The position numbers were made by a program, and so were the translations under genes. Positions 9,139 to 17,992 of a stretch of 64,000 nucleotides of DNA are shown in pieces. The notes below the pieces were generated by a model. That model saw nothing but the letters and a program-made list of their open reading frames with translations. It was not told where the DNA came from and did no database searches. Origin of the DNA: RGIG4034 sp045576455 (lineage in GTDB: Bacteria > Bacillota > Clostridia > Lachnospirales > Lachnospiraceae). The stretch is taken from positions 58,326 through 122,325 of the forward strand of contig JAZNGM010000031.1 in NCBI GenBank assembly GCA_045576455.1. The letters are read 5' to 3'. How positions within the stretch are numbered: the stretch's first letter is position 1; every line of letters begins with the position of its first letter.

Positions 9139-10053
9139 ATGGGTAAGTTAGAGAGAAAATTTGGTAAGTATGCGTTGCATAATCTTTCGCTATATCTGAT
9201 TATATGCTACGCGTTCGGATATATTATTAATTTGGTCAATTCGGATTTTTTGTGGTATTTGACACTTAATCCCTATTGGATATTAAAAGGACAGGTGTGG
9301 CGTATCGTTTCATGGATAGTCATTCCGCCGAGTGGGGACAATCTGTTTTTTGTATTGATTATGCTGTATGTATATTATTCATTAGGTTCAACGCTTGAGA
9401 GAACCTGGGGTACTTTCTATTACAATGTGTATTTGTTCTCCGGCATGCTCTTTACGGTGCTTGGAAGCTTTGCTTTGTATTTCTATTTAGAAATCGTTAA
9501 CAATTTCCAATACACAGAGGCATTGGATGCCATTGGCAAGTTGGCAGGAAGCGGTGCGGTGCAGGCAGCAACCAGTCCGTTTTTATTGTTTTCAACGTAT
9601 TACGTCAATATGTCAATATTCCTTGCGTTTGCGGCAACCTATCCTGAAATGCAGATGCTTCTGATGTTCATTATCCCAATCAAAGTAAAGTGGCTCGGTA
9701 TCGTGTACGCCGTGGTTATTCTTTACGATATGATTCAGGGTGGATTACCGTATTACTTTGTAGTAGGTGCCAGCTTGCTTAACTTTGTTATTTTCTTTAT
9801 TGCGACGAGAAAAAGATTACGTCGGGGGAACCAGGGATTTAAAGCACGGACAAAGACACAGAACACCTACAGGCAGAAGATGGAGCAGGAGCGTGTGAAA
9901 AGGCCTAATGTTACCCGCCATAAATGTGCTATTTGCGGAAGGACAGAGGAAACACATCCGGAGCTTGAATTCCGTTTTTGCTCCAAGTGTGAAGGTAATT
10001 ATGAATATTGCCAGGATCATCTTTTTACCCATGAACATGTCCGTTCCCATTAA
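9139..10053 (+). CDS. Rhomboid-like membrane protein with cysteine/histidine-rich C-terminal tail
   Basis: A 304-residue protein with about six hydrophobic segments between residues 12 and 225. The WRIVSW element after the first segment and the SLGSTLERTWG stretch resemble the rhomboid/derlin superfamily, but no GxSG serine motif and no conserved catalytic His are visible in the expected segments, so it is probably not a protease. The cytoplasmic tail (about 255-304) contains HKCAICGR, FRFCSKCEG and CQDHLFTHEH, a pattern suited to one or two bound zinc ions. It has its own promoter and is followed closely by the sigma-like gene. The rhomboid relationship is an inference from a few motifs, and the function is unknown. 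Confidence 0.65.
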   Translation: MGKLERKFGKYALHNLSLYLIICYAFGYIINLVNSDFLWYLTLNPYWILKGQVWRIVSWIVIPPSGDNLFFVLIMLYVYYSLGSTLERTWGTFYYNVYLFSGMLFTVLGSFALYFYLEIVNNFQYTEALDAIGKLAGSGAVQAATSPFLLFSTYYVNMSIFLAFAATYPEMQMLLMFIIPIKVKWLGIVYAVVILYDMIQGGLPYYFVVGASLLNFVIFFIATRKRLRRGNQGFKARTKTQNTYRQKMEQERVKRPNVTRHKCAICGRTEETHPELEFRFCSKCEGNYEYCQDHLFTHEHVRSH

Positions 10054-10110
10054 GAGGACCGTTTCTTTATTATTGGTATTATTAGAATGATGTTAGATTA
10101 TAGGACGTAG

Positions 10111-10896
10111 ATGACCGGAAATGAGGATTTATTAGTTATGAAAGAAAAGTCTAATGAACAGCTTTTTTTGGAAGCAATTACAGAACTTAAAAATCTTGCC
10201 CGTGAACAGGGAAATATGCTTACAAATGAGCAGATTGACGAGTTCCTTGCAGAAAATAATATGGAAGCTGATAAAAGACCGCTGTTGGATGAATTTTTGA
10301 AAAACAGTAATATCGGAATAGATAAAAGACTGGATGAATCAGAGTATCTTAGTTCGGAAGAATTTGATTATCTCAAGGTTTATATGGAAGAACTTGAAGT
10401 AATGCCCCGTTTCACGTATGGTGAAAAAAGAGCAATTCACATGGCGGCACTGAATGGGGATGAAGACGCCAAAAATAAAGTGATTGAAATGTTTTTGCCT
10501 AATGTCGTGGAAATAGCCAAGTTATACGCAAACCAAGGGATTATGCTTGCGGATTTAATCGGGGAAGGTAACGTTGCACTGTCTATTGGGGCATCCATGT
10601 TGGAGGGACTTGAAGAACCGGATGAAATTGATGCAACGCTTACGAAAATGGTAATGGAAGCGATGGAAATGCTTATCGAAGAAGAAGCCATTGCTAAGAA
10701 GAAAGACAATAAAGTACTTAAGCTTGCCAATAAGGTAGAAGAAGCATCCAGAGAACTCGCGAATGAAGTGGGACGGAAGGTGACGCCTAAGGAACTTGCG
10801 GATGAAACCGGCATGAGTCTTTCAAATATTAATAAAGCAATCAGCATAAGCAGTCAGAAAATGGATTATATTGAGGAAAATACAGATGCAGATTAA
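10111..10896 (+). CDS. Degenerate sigma-70-like protein lacking -10 recognition and region 4
   Basis: A 261-residue protein. Residues about 15-75 look like sigma region 1.1. Residues about 120-170 (GDEDAKNKVIEMFLPNVVEI.., then LADLIGEGNVAL) match regions 2.1-2.2, the core RNA polymerase binding helix. The aromatic FSTYATWWIRQA-type block of regions 2.3-2.4, which melts and reads the -10 element, is replaced by an acidic helix rich in Met and Glu. Residues about 215-250 (RKVTPKELADETGMSLSNINKAI) resemble region 3.0. There is no region 4. AGGA lies 5 nt before the ATG. It overlaps the next gene by 11 nt. It could be a core-binding decoy, an alternative factor needing a partner, or a relic. Confidence 0.6.
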   Translation: MTGNEDLLVMKEKSNEQLFLEAITELKNLAREQGNMLTNEQIDEFLAENNMEADKRPLLDEFLKNSNIGIDKRLDESEYLSSEEFDYLKVYMEELEVMPRFTYGEKRAIHMAALNGDEDAKNKVIEMFLPNVVEIAKLYANQGIMLADLIGEGNVALSIGASMLEGLEEPDEIDATLTKMVMEAMEMLIEEEAIAKKKDNKVLKLANKVEEASRELANEVGRKVTPKELADETGMSLSNINKAISISSQKMDYIEENTDAD

Positions 10897-11314
10897 AAGT
10901 GAGGATTTTAAATATGTAATGCATGACACAATGCGGCTGTGCATCGGTGCAAGCTACAGTTATGAGGAATTGTGCAAGCTTGAACAGACACCGTTTAAGT
11001 TAAAAGCAATTATCATGCAATATATATCTAAAGAAACGGACAAAGATACTATTGTGGCGGATCATTTGACAAATCTAAAAGATGATTCGTTATGTTATCT
11101 TACTTTTCAACAGATTAAAACGAAGATAAAACTTACGGTTATTGATTATTCAAAACATAAAAAAGGCAAAAAAGGTAATGCTAATATGGTAATGAAGCTG
11201 GACGAATTTGTTAAATTCGCTAAAGAGCATACAAATAATGCCCCGGAAACCGTAGATTTTATTATTGAAGAGATTAGCTTTTCAAAGCTTAGTCTTATGG
11301 GATTTTCTGTCTAG
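10886..11314 (+). CDS. Uncharacterised protein coupled to the sigma-like gene
   Basis: A 142-residue protein that I do not recognise. The ATG at 10886 is preferred over TTG 10871 because GAGG lies 9 nt upstream. The start overlaps the stop of the sigma-like gene by 11 nt, which indicates translational coupling and a shared function. The sequence is mixed and probably globular, with no signal peptide or membrane segment, a basic stretch (HKKGKKGN) around residue 95 and several short amphipathic helices. A partner or modulator role for the sigma-like protein is inference from coupling only. Confidence 0.6.
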   Translation: MQIKSEDFKYVMHDTMRLCIGASYSYEELCKLEQTPFKLKAIIMQYISKETDKDTIVADHLTNLKDDSLCYLTFQQIKTKIKLTVIDYSKHKKGKKGNANMVMKLDEFVKFAKEHTNNAPETVDFIIEEISFSKLSLMGFSV

Positions 11315-11344
11315 TCCGGGTGCTGTACCGGAAGGAGTAGGAAA

Positions 11345-11938
11345 ATGAATATAAAGAAAGGGGTTAAAATCTTTTCTTTAGTAGTTATGGTTCTTTTGTT
11401 GGCTTTAGGTTGCGGCCGTAATGCAGAGAAAAATAAGGGGAGCAGCTATAAAAAGCCTTCCCAAACCGTAGAAACAGATGCCATAATCGGTAATGATGAA
11501 ACGCTTGCAAGAATTTATTCGGGGATAAAGGAAAGCTATGACGATAATTATCTTCCTGTTACGAAAAATAATCAGGCGATGATAGAAGAAAATTATGGGA
11601 TTAGCCCGTTTTGGTATCATGCTGCAGTGGTGGAGACGGCAGCCGTCAACGCACAACCGGATATGCTTATGGGATTCCTTGTTAAGGAAGAGTATAAGGA
11701 GCAGCTTCTTTTAAAGGTGACGGAATATAGAACGGCGCTTCTTGACAATGCACCCCCGGATCCTGTAAATGCTGCTAAAATTCAGGCGTCCCAGATTCTT
11801 GTATATGATGAGCATATCTTTTTTATTATGCTTGGTATAGTAGATGATGCTAAACAGGATGCGGTGATATTAAAGGATTCATTTGCAAAAGAGAACCAAA
11901 AAGCAATAAAAGTGATTGAACAATATTTGGGCGGATAG
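11345..11938 (+). CDS. DUF4358-type lipoprotein
   Basis: A 197-residue secreted lipoprotein with a signal peptide, hydrophobic core and lipobox LALGC (Cys23). The mature part begins with a polar Ser/Lys linker and contains a small domain whose layout (DDNYLPV, then ..ISPFWYHAAVVETAAVNAQPD) matches DUF4358 proteins common in Clostridia. Their function is unknown. A GGAAGGAG ribosome site precedes the ATG. It follows the sigma-like pair by about 30 nt and is closed by a terminator, so it may be the last gene of that operon. Confidence 0.75.
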   Translation: MNIKKGVKIFSLVVMVLLLALGCGRNAEKNKGSSYKKPSQTVETDAIIGNDETLARIYSGIKESYDDNYLPVTKNNQAMIEENYGISPFWYHAAVVETAAVNAQPDMLMGFLVKEEYKEQLLLKVTEYRTALLDNAPPDPVNAAKIQASQILVYDEHIFFIMLGIVDDAKQDAVILKDSFAKENQKAIKVIEQYLGG

Positions 11939-11947
11939 AGATACGTG

Positions 11948-11980
11948 TGAGGAGAAAGAATAAGTTCTCCTCATATTTAT
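11948..11980 (+). terminator. Rho-independent terminator
   Basis: TGAGGAGAA (11948-11956) pairs with TTCTCCTCA (11965-11973), followed by a T-rich tract. Confidence 0.85.
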
Positions 11981-12060
11981 TTTTATGGTGTTAATTGGAA
12001 ATAATTATGGTATACTTTTATCAGTGTCGCTTATTAGAGCAGACCAATCAGGGAGGCAAT

Positions 12061-14982
12061 ATGAAGGTAAACGAATTAAAGTCATATGAAATAATTGAAG
12101 AAAGAGAAATAACTGATCTAAAGTCCATGAGTTATTTGCTGCGTCATAAAAAAACAGGAGCAAGGATAGCAGTATTATCGAATGACGATGAGAACAAAGT
12201 GTTTTATATAGGTTTCAGAACTCCGCCGACAGATTCTACGGGAGTTGCGCATATTGTAGAGCATACCGTGCTTTGCGGTTCCAAAGATTTCCCGGCAAAG
12301 GATCCTTTTATTGAATTGGCAAAGGGTTCGCTTAATACTTTTTTAAATGCCATGACATATCCGGATAAGACGGTTTATCCGATTGCAAGCTGCAATGATC
12401 AGGACTTCCAGAATTTAATGAATGTTTATCTGGATGCTGTTTTCTATCCGAATATATATAAGGAAGAGAAGATATTTAAGCAGGAAGGCTGGCATTATGA
12501 GCTTAATAATCCGGAGGATGAGCTTACATTAAACGGTGTTGTATATAGTGAGATGAAGGGAGCATTTTCATCACCGGACGGTGTTTTTGAACGTGAGATT
12601 ATGAATTCCCTGTATCCGGATGTGACATATGGTGTGGAATCGGGTGGTGATCCGGATGTAATACCGTCACTTACTTACGCGAATTTCCTTGATTTCCATA
12701 AGAGATATTATCATCCTTCCAATAGCTATATTTATCTTTACGGTAATATGGATGTGGCTGAAAAGCTTGCATGGATTGATGAGAAATACTTGTCATCTTT
12801 TGACGAACTTAAGATTGATTCTACTATCGGAAAGCAGGAAGCTTTTAAAGAGATAAGAAACGTGCATAAGGATTACCCGGTAGCAGAAGGGGAGAGTCTT
12901 AAAGATAATACGTATTTATCTTATAATACCGTAATCGGCGATACGCTGGATAAAGAATTATATGTGGCTTTCCAGATGATAGATTATGCGGTTTGTTCGG
13001 CACAGGGAGCACCGCTTAAGCAGGCACTTCTTGATGCCAATGTGGGTAAAGATGTTTACGGATTTTTTGAAAACGGAATTGCACAACCGTATTTTTCTGT
13101 AGTAGCAAAAAACAGTGAAGCAGAAAATAAGGAAAAGTTTATATCTATTATTGAAGAAGTGTTTACTAGACTAGTAAATGAGGGTATTGATAAGCGTTCA
13201 TTGGAAGCAGCACTCAACTATTTTGAATTCCGCTATCGTGAAGCAGATTTTGACCATTATCCGAAGGGACTTATGTATGGTTTGCAGGTGCTTGACAGCT
13301 GGTTATATGAAGATAGTAAGCCGTTTATTCACATAGAAGCCAACGCTACTTTTGCATCACTTCGTGAAAAAATAAATACGGATTATTATGAGAAGCTTAT
13401 TAAAACGTATATTCTCGACAATACCCATAAGAGCATTGTGATGGTAACGCCGAAGGAAGGGCTTGTTGCAGAAAAGGAAGCAGCGCTTGCTGCAAAGCTT
13501 AAGGCTTATAAGGATTCCCTTTCTGAAGATGAGATTAAAAAGATTGTAGAAGAGACTAAGGCATTAAAGCAGTATCAGGAGGAAGAAAGCAGGGAAGAAG
13601 ATCTTGCTAAAATTCCGATGTTAAAGCGTTCTGATATGAAAAAGGAAGCAGAGCCGATTATTAATGAAATGCGTGAAAAAGACGGTAATAAAGTATTATT
13701 CCACGATATTTTCACAAATGGAATTAATTATGTACGTCTTGTTTTTGATATATCGGATGTGCCGGAAGAACTGTTGCAGTATGTGGGATTATTGCGTCTT
13801 TTCTTAGGAAGCGTTGATACAAAAAACTATTCCTATAAGGATTTGTTTAATGAAATTAACATCCAGTCCGGCGGTATTGTTCCTCTTATCAATGTTTATA
13901 GTGATGCTGCGGTTGAAGGTAAGTACTGCATGACTTTTGATGTGAAGGCGAAAACTTTATATCAGAAAACTGATAAGACACTTGAGCTTATGAAGGAAAT
14001 CATGTTTTTCTCAGACTTTACGGATAAAAAGCATTTGCTTGAATTGATTCAGGAAAGTAAGTCAAAAATGCAGGCATCCATGATGAGTGCAGGACATGGA
14101 ACGGCTTCCGTACGTGCTATGTCATATTTTTCAGAGATTGCAGAATTGTCAGAGCGGTTAAATGGTATAGACCATTTCAGATTTTTAGAAGATCTTGAAA
14201 AACATTTTGATGAAAGATTTGATGAACTTATTGAAGGACTTAATAAGGCACTGAAGTTTGTCTTTAGAAAAGATAATCTTATGTATGATGTTACTGCAGA
14301 TGAAGAAGGGTATGAAATCTTTGCTTCTCTCATAGGGGATATGACCGGAAATATGTTTGATAAGACGTATGAAAGTAATAAACTTGAAATTATACCGGTT
14401 AAGAAGAATGAAGGATTCATGACTTCTGCCCAGATTCATTATGTGGCAACCGCCGGTAACTTTGTAAAAAAAGGACTTGCTTATACGGGTGCCCTTAAGG
14501 TGCTTAAAGTCATCATGGGATATGATTATCTTTGGAATCAGGTACGTGTTCTTGGCGGTGCTTATGGTTGTATGAGTAATTTCCAGAGAACCGGTGATTG
14601 TTACTTCGTTTCATACAGGGATCCTAATATGACCAAAACACTGGAAGTGTTTGCAAAGGCTGCTGATTATGTAAGAAATCTTAAACTGAATGAAAGAGAT
14701 TTGACTAAGTATATAATTGGTGCCGTATCCAGTGCAGATACACCATTAAATCCGTCTGCAAAGGGCGCAAGAAGTTTGAATGCATATCTGAGCAATGTGA
14801 CATATGAACTTTTACAGAAGGAAAGAGATGAACTTCTTAATGTTACGGAATCAGAAGTTAACAGACTTGCTGATTATATTGATGCTTTTGTAAGTTTTGA
14901 AGATATATGTGTTGTCGGTAATGAAAAGACATTAAAGGATAACAAAGATATCTTTATGACGGTAGAACCGTTATTCCATTAA
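12061..14982 (+). CDS. M16C (presequence protease-type) insulinase-family peptidase
   Basis: A 973-residue intracellular zinc peptidase in the two-half clamshell architecture of M16C enzymes such as mitochondrial presequence protease and bacterial falcilysin-like proteins. The inverted zinc motif HIVEH is near residue 70 with the downstream Glu in the EEKIFKQEGWHYE region, and the C-terminal half carries the usual RTGDCYFVSYRDPN-type loop. Members degrade short peptides in the cytoplasm. ATG 12061 has GGGAGG 4-5 nt upstream; the longer frame from 11995 has no ribosome site and adds unrelated residues. It appears monocistronic, between a terminator and the DUF4349 gene. Confidence 0.93.
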   Translation: MKVNELKSYEIIEEREITDLKSMSYLLRHKKTGARIAVLSNDDENKVFYIGFRTPPTDSTGVAHIVEHTVLCGSKDFPAKDPFIELAKGSLNTFLNAMTYPDKTVYPIASCNDQDFQNLMNVYLDAVFYPNIYKEEKIFKQEGWHYELNNPEDELTLNGVVYSEMKGAFSSPDGVFEREIMNSLYPDVTYGVESGGDPDVIPSLTYANFLDFHKRYYHPSNSYIYLYGNMDVAEKLAWIDEKYLSSFDELKIDSTIGKQEAFKEIRNVHKDYPVAEGESLKDNTYLSYNTVIGDTLDKELYVAFQMIDYAVCSAQGAPLKQALLDANVGKDVYGFFENGIAQPYFSVVAKNSEAENKEKFISIIEEVFTRLVNEGIDKRSLEAALNYFEFRYREADFDHYPKGLMYGLQVLDSWLYEDSKPFIHIEANATFASLREKINTDYYEKLIKTYILDNTHKSIVMVTPKEGLVAEKEAALAAKLKAYKDSLSEDEIKKIVEETKALKQYQEEESREEDLAKIPMLKRSDMKKEAEPIINEMREKDGNKVLFHDIFTNGINYVRLVFDISDVPEELLQYVGLLRLFLGSVDTKNYSYKDLFNEINIQSGGIVPLINVYSDAAVEGKYCMTFDVKAKTLYQKTDKTLELMKEIMFFSDFTDKKHLLELIQESKSKMQASMMSAGHGTASVRAMSYFSEIAELSERLNGIDHFRFLEDLEKHFDERFDELIEGLNKALKFVFRKDNLMYDVTADEEGYEIFASLIGDMTGNMFDKTYESNKLEIIPVKKNEGFMTSAQIHYVATAGNFVKKGLAYTGALKVLKVIMGYDYLWNQVRVLGGAYGCMSNFQRTGDCYFVSYRDPNMTKTLEVFAKAADYVRNLKLNERDLTKYIIGAVSSADTPLNPSAKGARSLNAYLSNVTYELLQKERDELLNVTESEVNRLADYIDAFVSFEDICVVGNEKTLKDNKDIFMTVEPLFH

Positions 14983-15081
14983 TTTTTTAATTAATTACAG
15001 TTTTATCCATAAATTCGTATTCTCTTAAGCGTATATTTATTAAAGCAACAAATTACTGTGCTAAAGTGGGAGGATATTATT

Positions 15082-16185
15082 ATGAAGAAAAAAATAGTAG
15101 CAACATTAATGGCACTGTCTATCAGCCTATGTACTTTTTTGACAGGTTGCGGGGCAGAAAAAACAAGTTACGACAGCTTGAACGGTTCATCATCTACGGG
15201 GGCAGCTAAGCCGGAGTACGATTATGGTTTTGATATGGATGCTTCGGAAGATTATTATGAAGAATCTACCAATGATTATGCTCCGGAGGAGTTTATCAAG
15301 GATACAACCGTTTCCGAATCGGGTGTGACGGATGTAGATGCAGCCAATAACCGTAAGATGATAACGACGGTTAATATGAACGTTGAAACAGAGCATTTTA
15401 CCGATTTAATCAAGACAATTGAAAATCAGGTAAAAGCACTGGGCGGATATATGGAATCTTATGAAACGGGATATCAGTATGGATATGGATATAATTCCCA
15501 AGAAAATATGCAGTATGCGAATCTTGTAATAAGAATTCCGGCAGATAATCTGGATGAAATAATAAAAGTTGTTGATGAAAATGCAAATGTAATTAATAAG
15601 AATTCTAATACCCGTGATGTGACACTTTCTTATGTGGATATAGAAAGCCGGAAGATTGCGTTAGAAGTAGAGTATGAAAGTATTCTTAATCTTTTATCCA
15701 TGGCGGATAATGTGGATTCTATTATTGCATTACAGCAGAGATTGTCAGAGATACGTTATCAGATAGAGAGTCTTGAATCACAGCTTCGTACATACGATAA
15801 TAAAGTAAACTACAGCACCGTATATTTGTACGTAGATGAAGTGTTAAAGCTTACACCGGTAATTACTAAGGAGGAATCAACCTGGGATAAAATCGGTTCG
15901 GGGCTTGACCAGAATCTGTATGCAATCGGGAAATGGTTTAATGAGGCGTTTATCGGTTTCGTAGTGGCACTTCCATATATAGGAATTGCGTTAGTAATAG
16001 GAGTTATTCTGTATATTATTATCAGGGTATCCGTTAAAAAGTTAATGAAAGTATGTAAGGAACAGGAGAAAGAATGGGAAGCACAACAGGCAAAACAACG
16101 GATGGAGCAGCAGGCGCAATGGCAACAGCAGATGCAGTGGCAGCAACAGAATGCGCAAAATACAAGGCAGGATTCGCAACGTTAA
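15082..16185 (+). CDS. DUF4349 lipoprotein with C-terminal membrane anchor
   Basis: A 367-residue protein with a signal peptide and lipobox LTGC (Cys23), a Ser/Asp/Tyr-rich linker, a DUF4349 domain (about 90-270) that includes a long coiled coil at the IALQQRLSEIRYQIESLE region, a hydrophobic membrane segment (about 300-325) and a Gln/Trp-rich cytoplasmic tail. GGGAGGA precedes ATG 15082. The function of DUF4349 is unknown; the layout suggests an envelope-anchored scaffold. Oddly, its last 112 nt are also the beginning of the era reading frame, so its Q/W tail is encoded over another gene's N-terminus. Confidence 0.82.
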   Translation: MKKKIVATLMALSISLCTFLTGCGAEKTSYDSLNGSSSTGAAKPEYDYGFDMDASEDYYEESTNDYAPEEFIKDTTVSESGVTDVDAANNRKMITTVNMNVETEHFTDLIKTIENQVKALGGYMESYETGYQYGYGYNSQENMQYANLVIRIPADNLDEIIKVVDENANVINKNSNTRDVTLSYVDIESRKIALEVEYESILNLLSMADNVDSIIALQQRLSEIRYQIESLESQLRTYDNKVNYSTVYLYVDEVLKLTPVITKEESTWDKIGSGLDQNLYAIGKWFNEAFIGFVVALPYIGIALVIGVILYIIIRVSVKKLMKVCKEQEKEWEAQQAKQRMEQQAQWQQQMQWQQQNAQNTRQDSQR

Positions 16186-17048
16186 TCGGCAGGCCGAATG
16201 TTGGCAAATCAACCTTAATGAATCATCTGATTGGACAGAAGATAGCTATTACATCCAACAAACCACAGACTACAAGAAACAGGATACAGACGGTTTATAC
16301 GTCGGATGAAGGTCAGGTGGTATTTCTGGATACGCCGGGAATCCATAAGTCTAAAAATAAACTCGGCGATTATATGGTAAAAACGGCGGAGAATACTTTT
16401 TCGGAAGTCGATGTTATTCTTTGGCTTGTGGAGCCTACGGATTTTATCGGTGCCGGAGAGAGACATATTCTGGAAAAGCTTGCATCAACCAAAACACCGG
16501 TTATTCTGGTAGTCAATAAGATAGATACCGTTAAGAAACCGGAACTTATGAAGTGTATAGATACCTACCGCAAAGAAAGGAATTTCGACGAAATCGTTCC
16601 TGTTTCGGCATGGAATGGAGAGAATACGGAAGAACTAATGAAATGTATTTTCAAGTATCTGCCGTACGGACAGCCTTTCTATGATGAAGATACGATAACG
16701 GACCAGCCGGAGAGACAGATTGTAGCCGAGCTTATCCGTGAAAAGGCTCTTCGAAGTCTGGATAAGGAAATTCCGCACGGAATAGCGGTTGGAATTGACC
16801 GTATGAAATACGGTAAAAAACTTGTGGAAATTGATGCAACCATCTTCTGCGAAAGAGATTCCCATAAAGGTATCATTATTGGTAAACAGGGAAGCATGTT
16901 AAAGAAGATAGGAACAGAAGCAAGAATCGAAATAGAATCTTTACTTGAACAAAAGGTTAACCTTACGTTATGGGTTAAAGTTAAAAAAGATTGGCGTGAC
17001 AGTGATTTCCTTCTTAAAAACTTCGGATACTTTCCGGAGGACAAATAA
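16074..17048 (+). CDS. era: GTPase Era
   Basis: An essential GTPase that binds the 3' end of 16S rRNA during 30S assembly. G motifs are intact: GRPNVGKST (G1), DTPG (G3), NKID (G4) and SAW (G5), followed by a C-terminal KH domain with the GKQGSMLKKIG loop. With ATG 16074 the protein is 324 residues, about 25-30 longer than usual; AGGAG 5 nt upstream supports that start, while ATG 16119 and GTG 16137 are alternatives. Even the conserved KAGF start of the G domain (from 16161) lies inside the DUF4349 frame, so the overlap is real whichever start is used. It heads the era-yqzL-recO order typical of Firmicutes. Confidence 0.95.
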   Translation: MGSTTGKTTDGAAGAMATADAVAATECAKYKAGFATLIGRPNVGKSTLMNHLIGQKIAITSNKPQTTRNRIQTVYTSDEGQVVFLDTPGIHKSKNKLGDYMVKTAENTFSEVDVILWLVEPTDFIGAGERHILEKLASTKTPVILVVNKIDTVKKPELMKCIDTYRKERNFDEIVPVSAWNGENTEELMKCIFKYLPYGQPFYDEDTITDQPERQIVAELIREKALRSLDKEIPHGIAVGIDRMKYGKKLVEIDATIFCERDSHKGIIIGKQGSMLKKIGTEARIEIESLLEQKVNLTLWVKVKKDWRDSDFLLKNFGYFPEDK

Positions 17049-17122
17049 TCTGTACCGGGTAGTATAAAAACAGTAAAACGGTACACCCTAACATTAATGA
17101 ATGTTACTGGGGGTAACGTAGG

Positions 17123-17320
17123 ATGAAGAAAGTAAGCTACTGGGACAGATTTATGGAAACGGGCGCAGTTGAAGATTATTTGAAATGTAAAAACACATCC
17201 TTCTGTGGCGAAGAAAATAAGCAGGCTACGGACCGGATGTGTTTTGAGAAAGAGGAAAATCCGGATGCAGGATTTTATTACAGTGACGGGAATGGTGATA
17301 AAAACATTACCCGTGGGTGA
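17123..17320 (+). CDS. yqzL: YqzL-like small protein
   Basis: A 65-residue protein between era and recO, the place YqzL occupies in Bacillus and many Firmicutes. The WDRFMETGAVEDYLKCK stretch matches the YqzL pattern (aromatic-x-x-F-x-x-T-G-x-x-x-x-Y-L). A GGGGGT stretch lies about 10 nt upstream of the ATG. The last 56 nt overlap the start of recO, so it may couple recO translation. The longer polar tail after residue 25 is unlike the compact Bacillus protein. Biochemical function is unknown. Confidence 0.65.
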   Translation: MKKVSYWDRFMETGAVEDYLKCKNTSFCGEENKQATDRMCFEKEENPDAGFYYSDGNGDKNITRG

Positions 17321-17927
17321 ATACGACAGACATGTATGCATATTAACGAAAGAAAAAGGGAAGATTACTGCATATGCAAAAGGTGCACGAAAGCCGAACA
17401 GCAGACTGGTAGCAGTAACCAATCCTTTTTCTTTTGGTGAATTTAAATTGTATGTCGGGAAAAGTTCCTATAATTTATTGGAAGCCAATATCTCCAATTA
17501 TTTTGAAGTACTGAGAGAAGATTTTGTGGCGGCCTATTACGGCATGTATTTTATGGAACTTGCGGATTACTATACGAGAGAAAACAACGATGAAAGCATG
17601 ATGCTGAAACTTTTGTACCAGTCGTTACGGGCATTGTGTGTTGACAGCCTTAATAAAGAACTGGTGCAGTACGTATATGAAATGAAGGCAATGGTGGTAA
17701 ACGGTGAATTTCCGGGTGCGCCACGCCATATTAATATTTCGGATTCTGCCCGCTATACGATTGAATATGTGATGGAAAGTACACTTGCCAAATTATATAC
17801 CTTTACGGTTTCCGATACCGTCCTTAAAGAATTAAAAGTAGTATGTGACGATTACAGGACAAGGTACATAGACAAGAAGATGAACAGCTTAAATATACTT
17901 GAGACTTTAAGACCAGAAAATGGTTGA
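17265..17927 (+). CDS. recO: DNA repair protein RecO
   Basis: RecO anneals complementary strands and helps RecR load RecA at gaps. The 220-residue protein begins with the conserved OB-fold pattern (TGMVIKTLPVGEYDRHV, then EKGKITAYAKGARK) and ends with the helical domain (ESTLAKLYTFTVSDTVLKEL). It is somewhat shorter than the usual 240-255 residues because of a reduced middle part, and no four-Cys zinc site is seen. ATG 17265 is chosen over 17205 because AGAGGA lies 8 nt upstream and the protein then starts at the conserved position. It overlaps the yqzL-like gene. Confidence 0.92.
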   Translation: MQDFITVTGMVIKTLPVGEYDRHVCILTKEKGKITAYAKGARKPNSRLVAVTNPFSFGEFKLYVGKSSYNLLEANISNYFEVLREDFVAAYYGMYFMELADYYTRENNDESMMLKLLYQSLRALCVDSLNKELVQYVYEMKAMVVNGEFPGAPRHINISDSARYTIEYVMESTLAKLYTFTVSDTVLKELKVVCDDYRTRYIDKKMNSLNILETLRPENG

Positions 17928-17952
17928 AATAGCATAAATTATTCGATATAAT
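17924..17952 (+). promoter_or_regulatory. Promoter at the end of recO
   Basis: TTGAAA (17924-17929), a 17-bp spacer and TATAAT (17947-17952). The -35 element overlaps the recO stop codon. It probably drives the lipoprotein gene and possibly glyQS. Confidence 0.75.
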
Positions 17953-17992
17953 GTAGTGCATACTGATTTCGGTATGTACGGAATAGGAGTAT

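Noticed and set aside
11995..12060. Extended N-terminus of the M16C peptidase
   Set aside because: The extra residues include promoter-like DNA and no ribosome site, while GGGAGG sits directly before ATG 12061.
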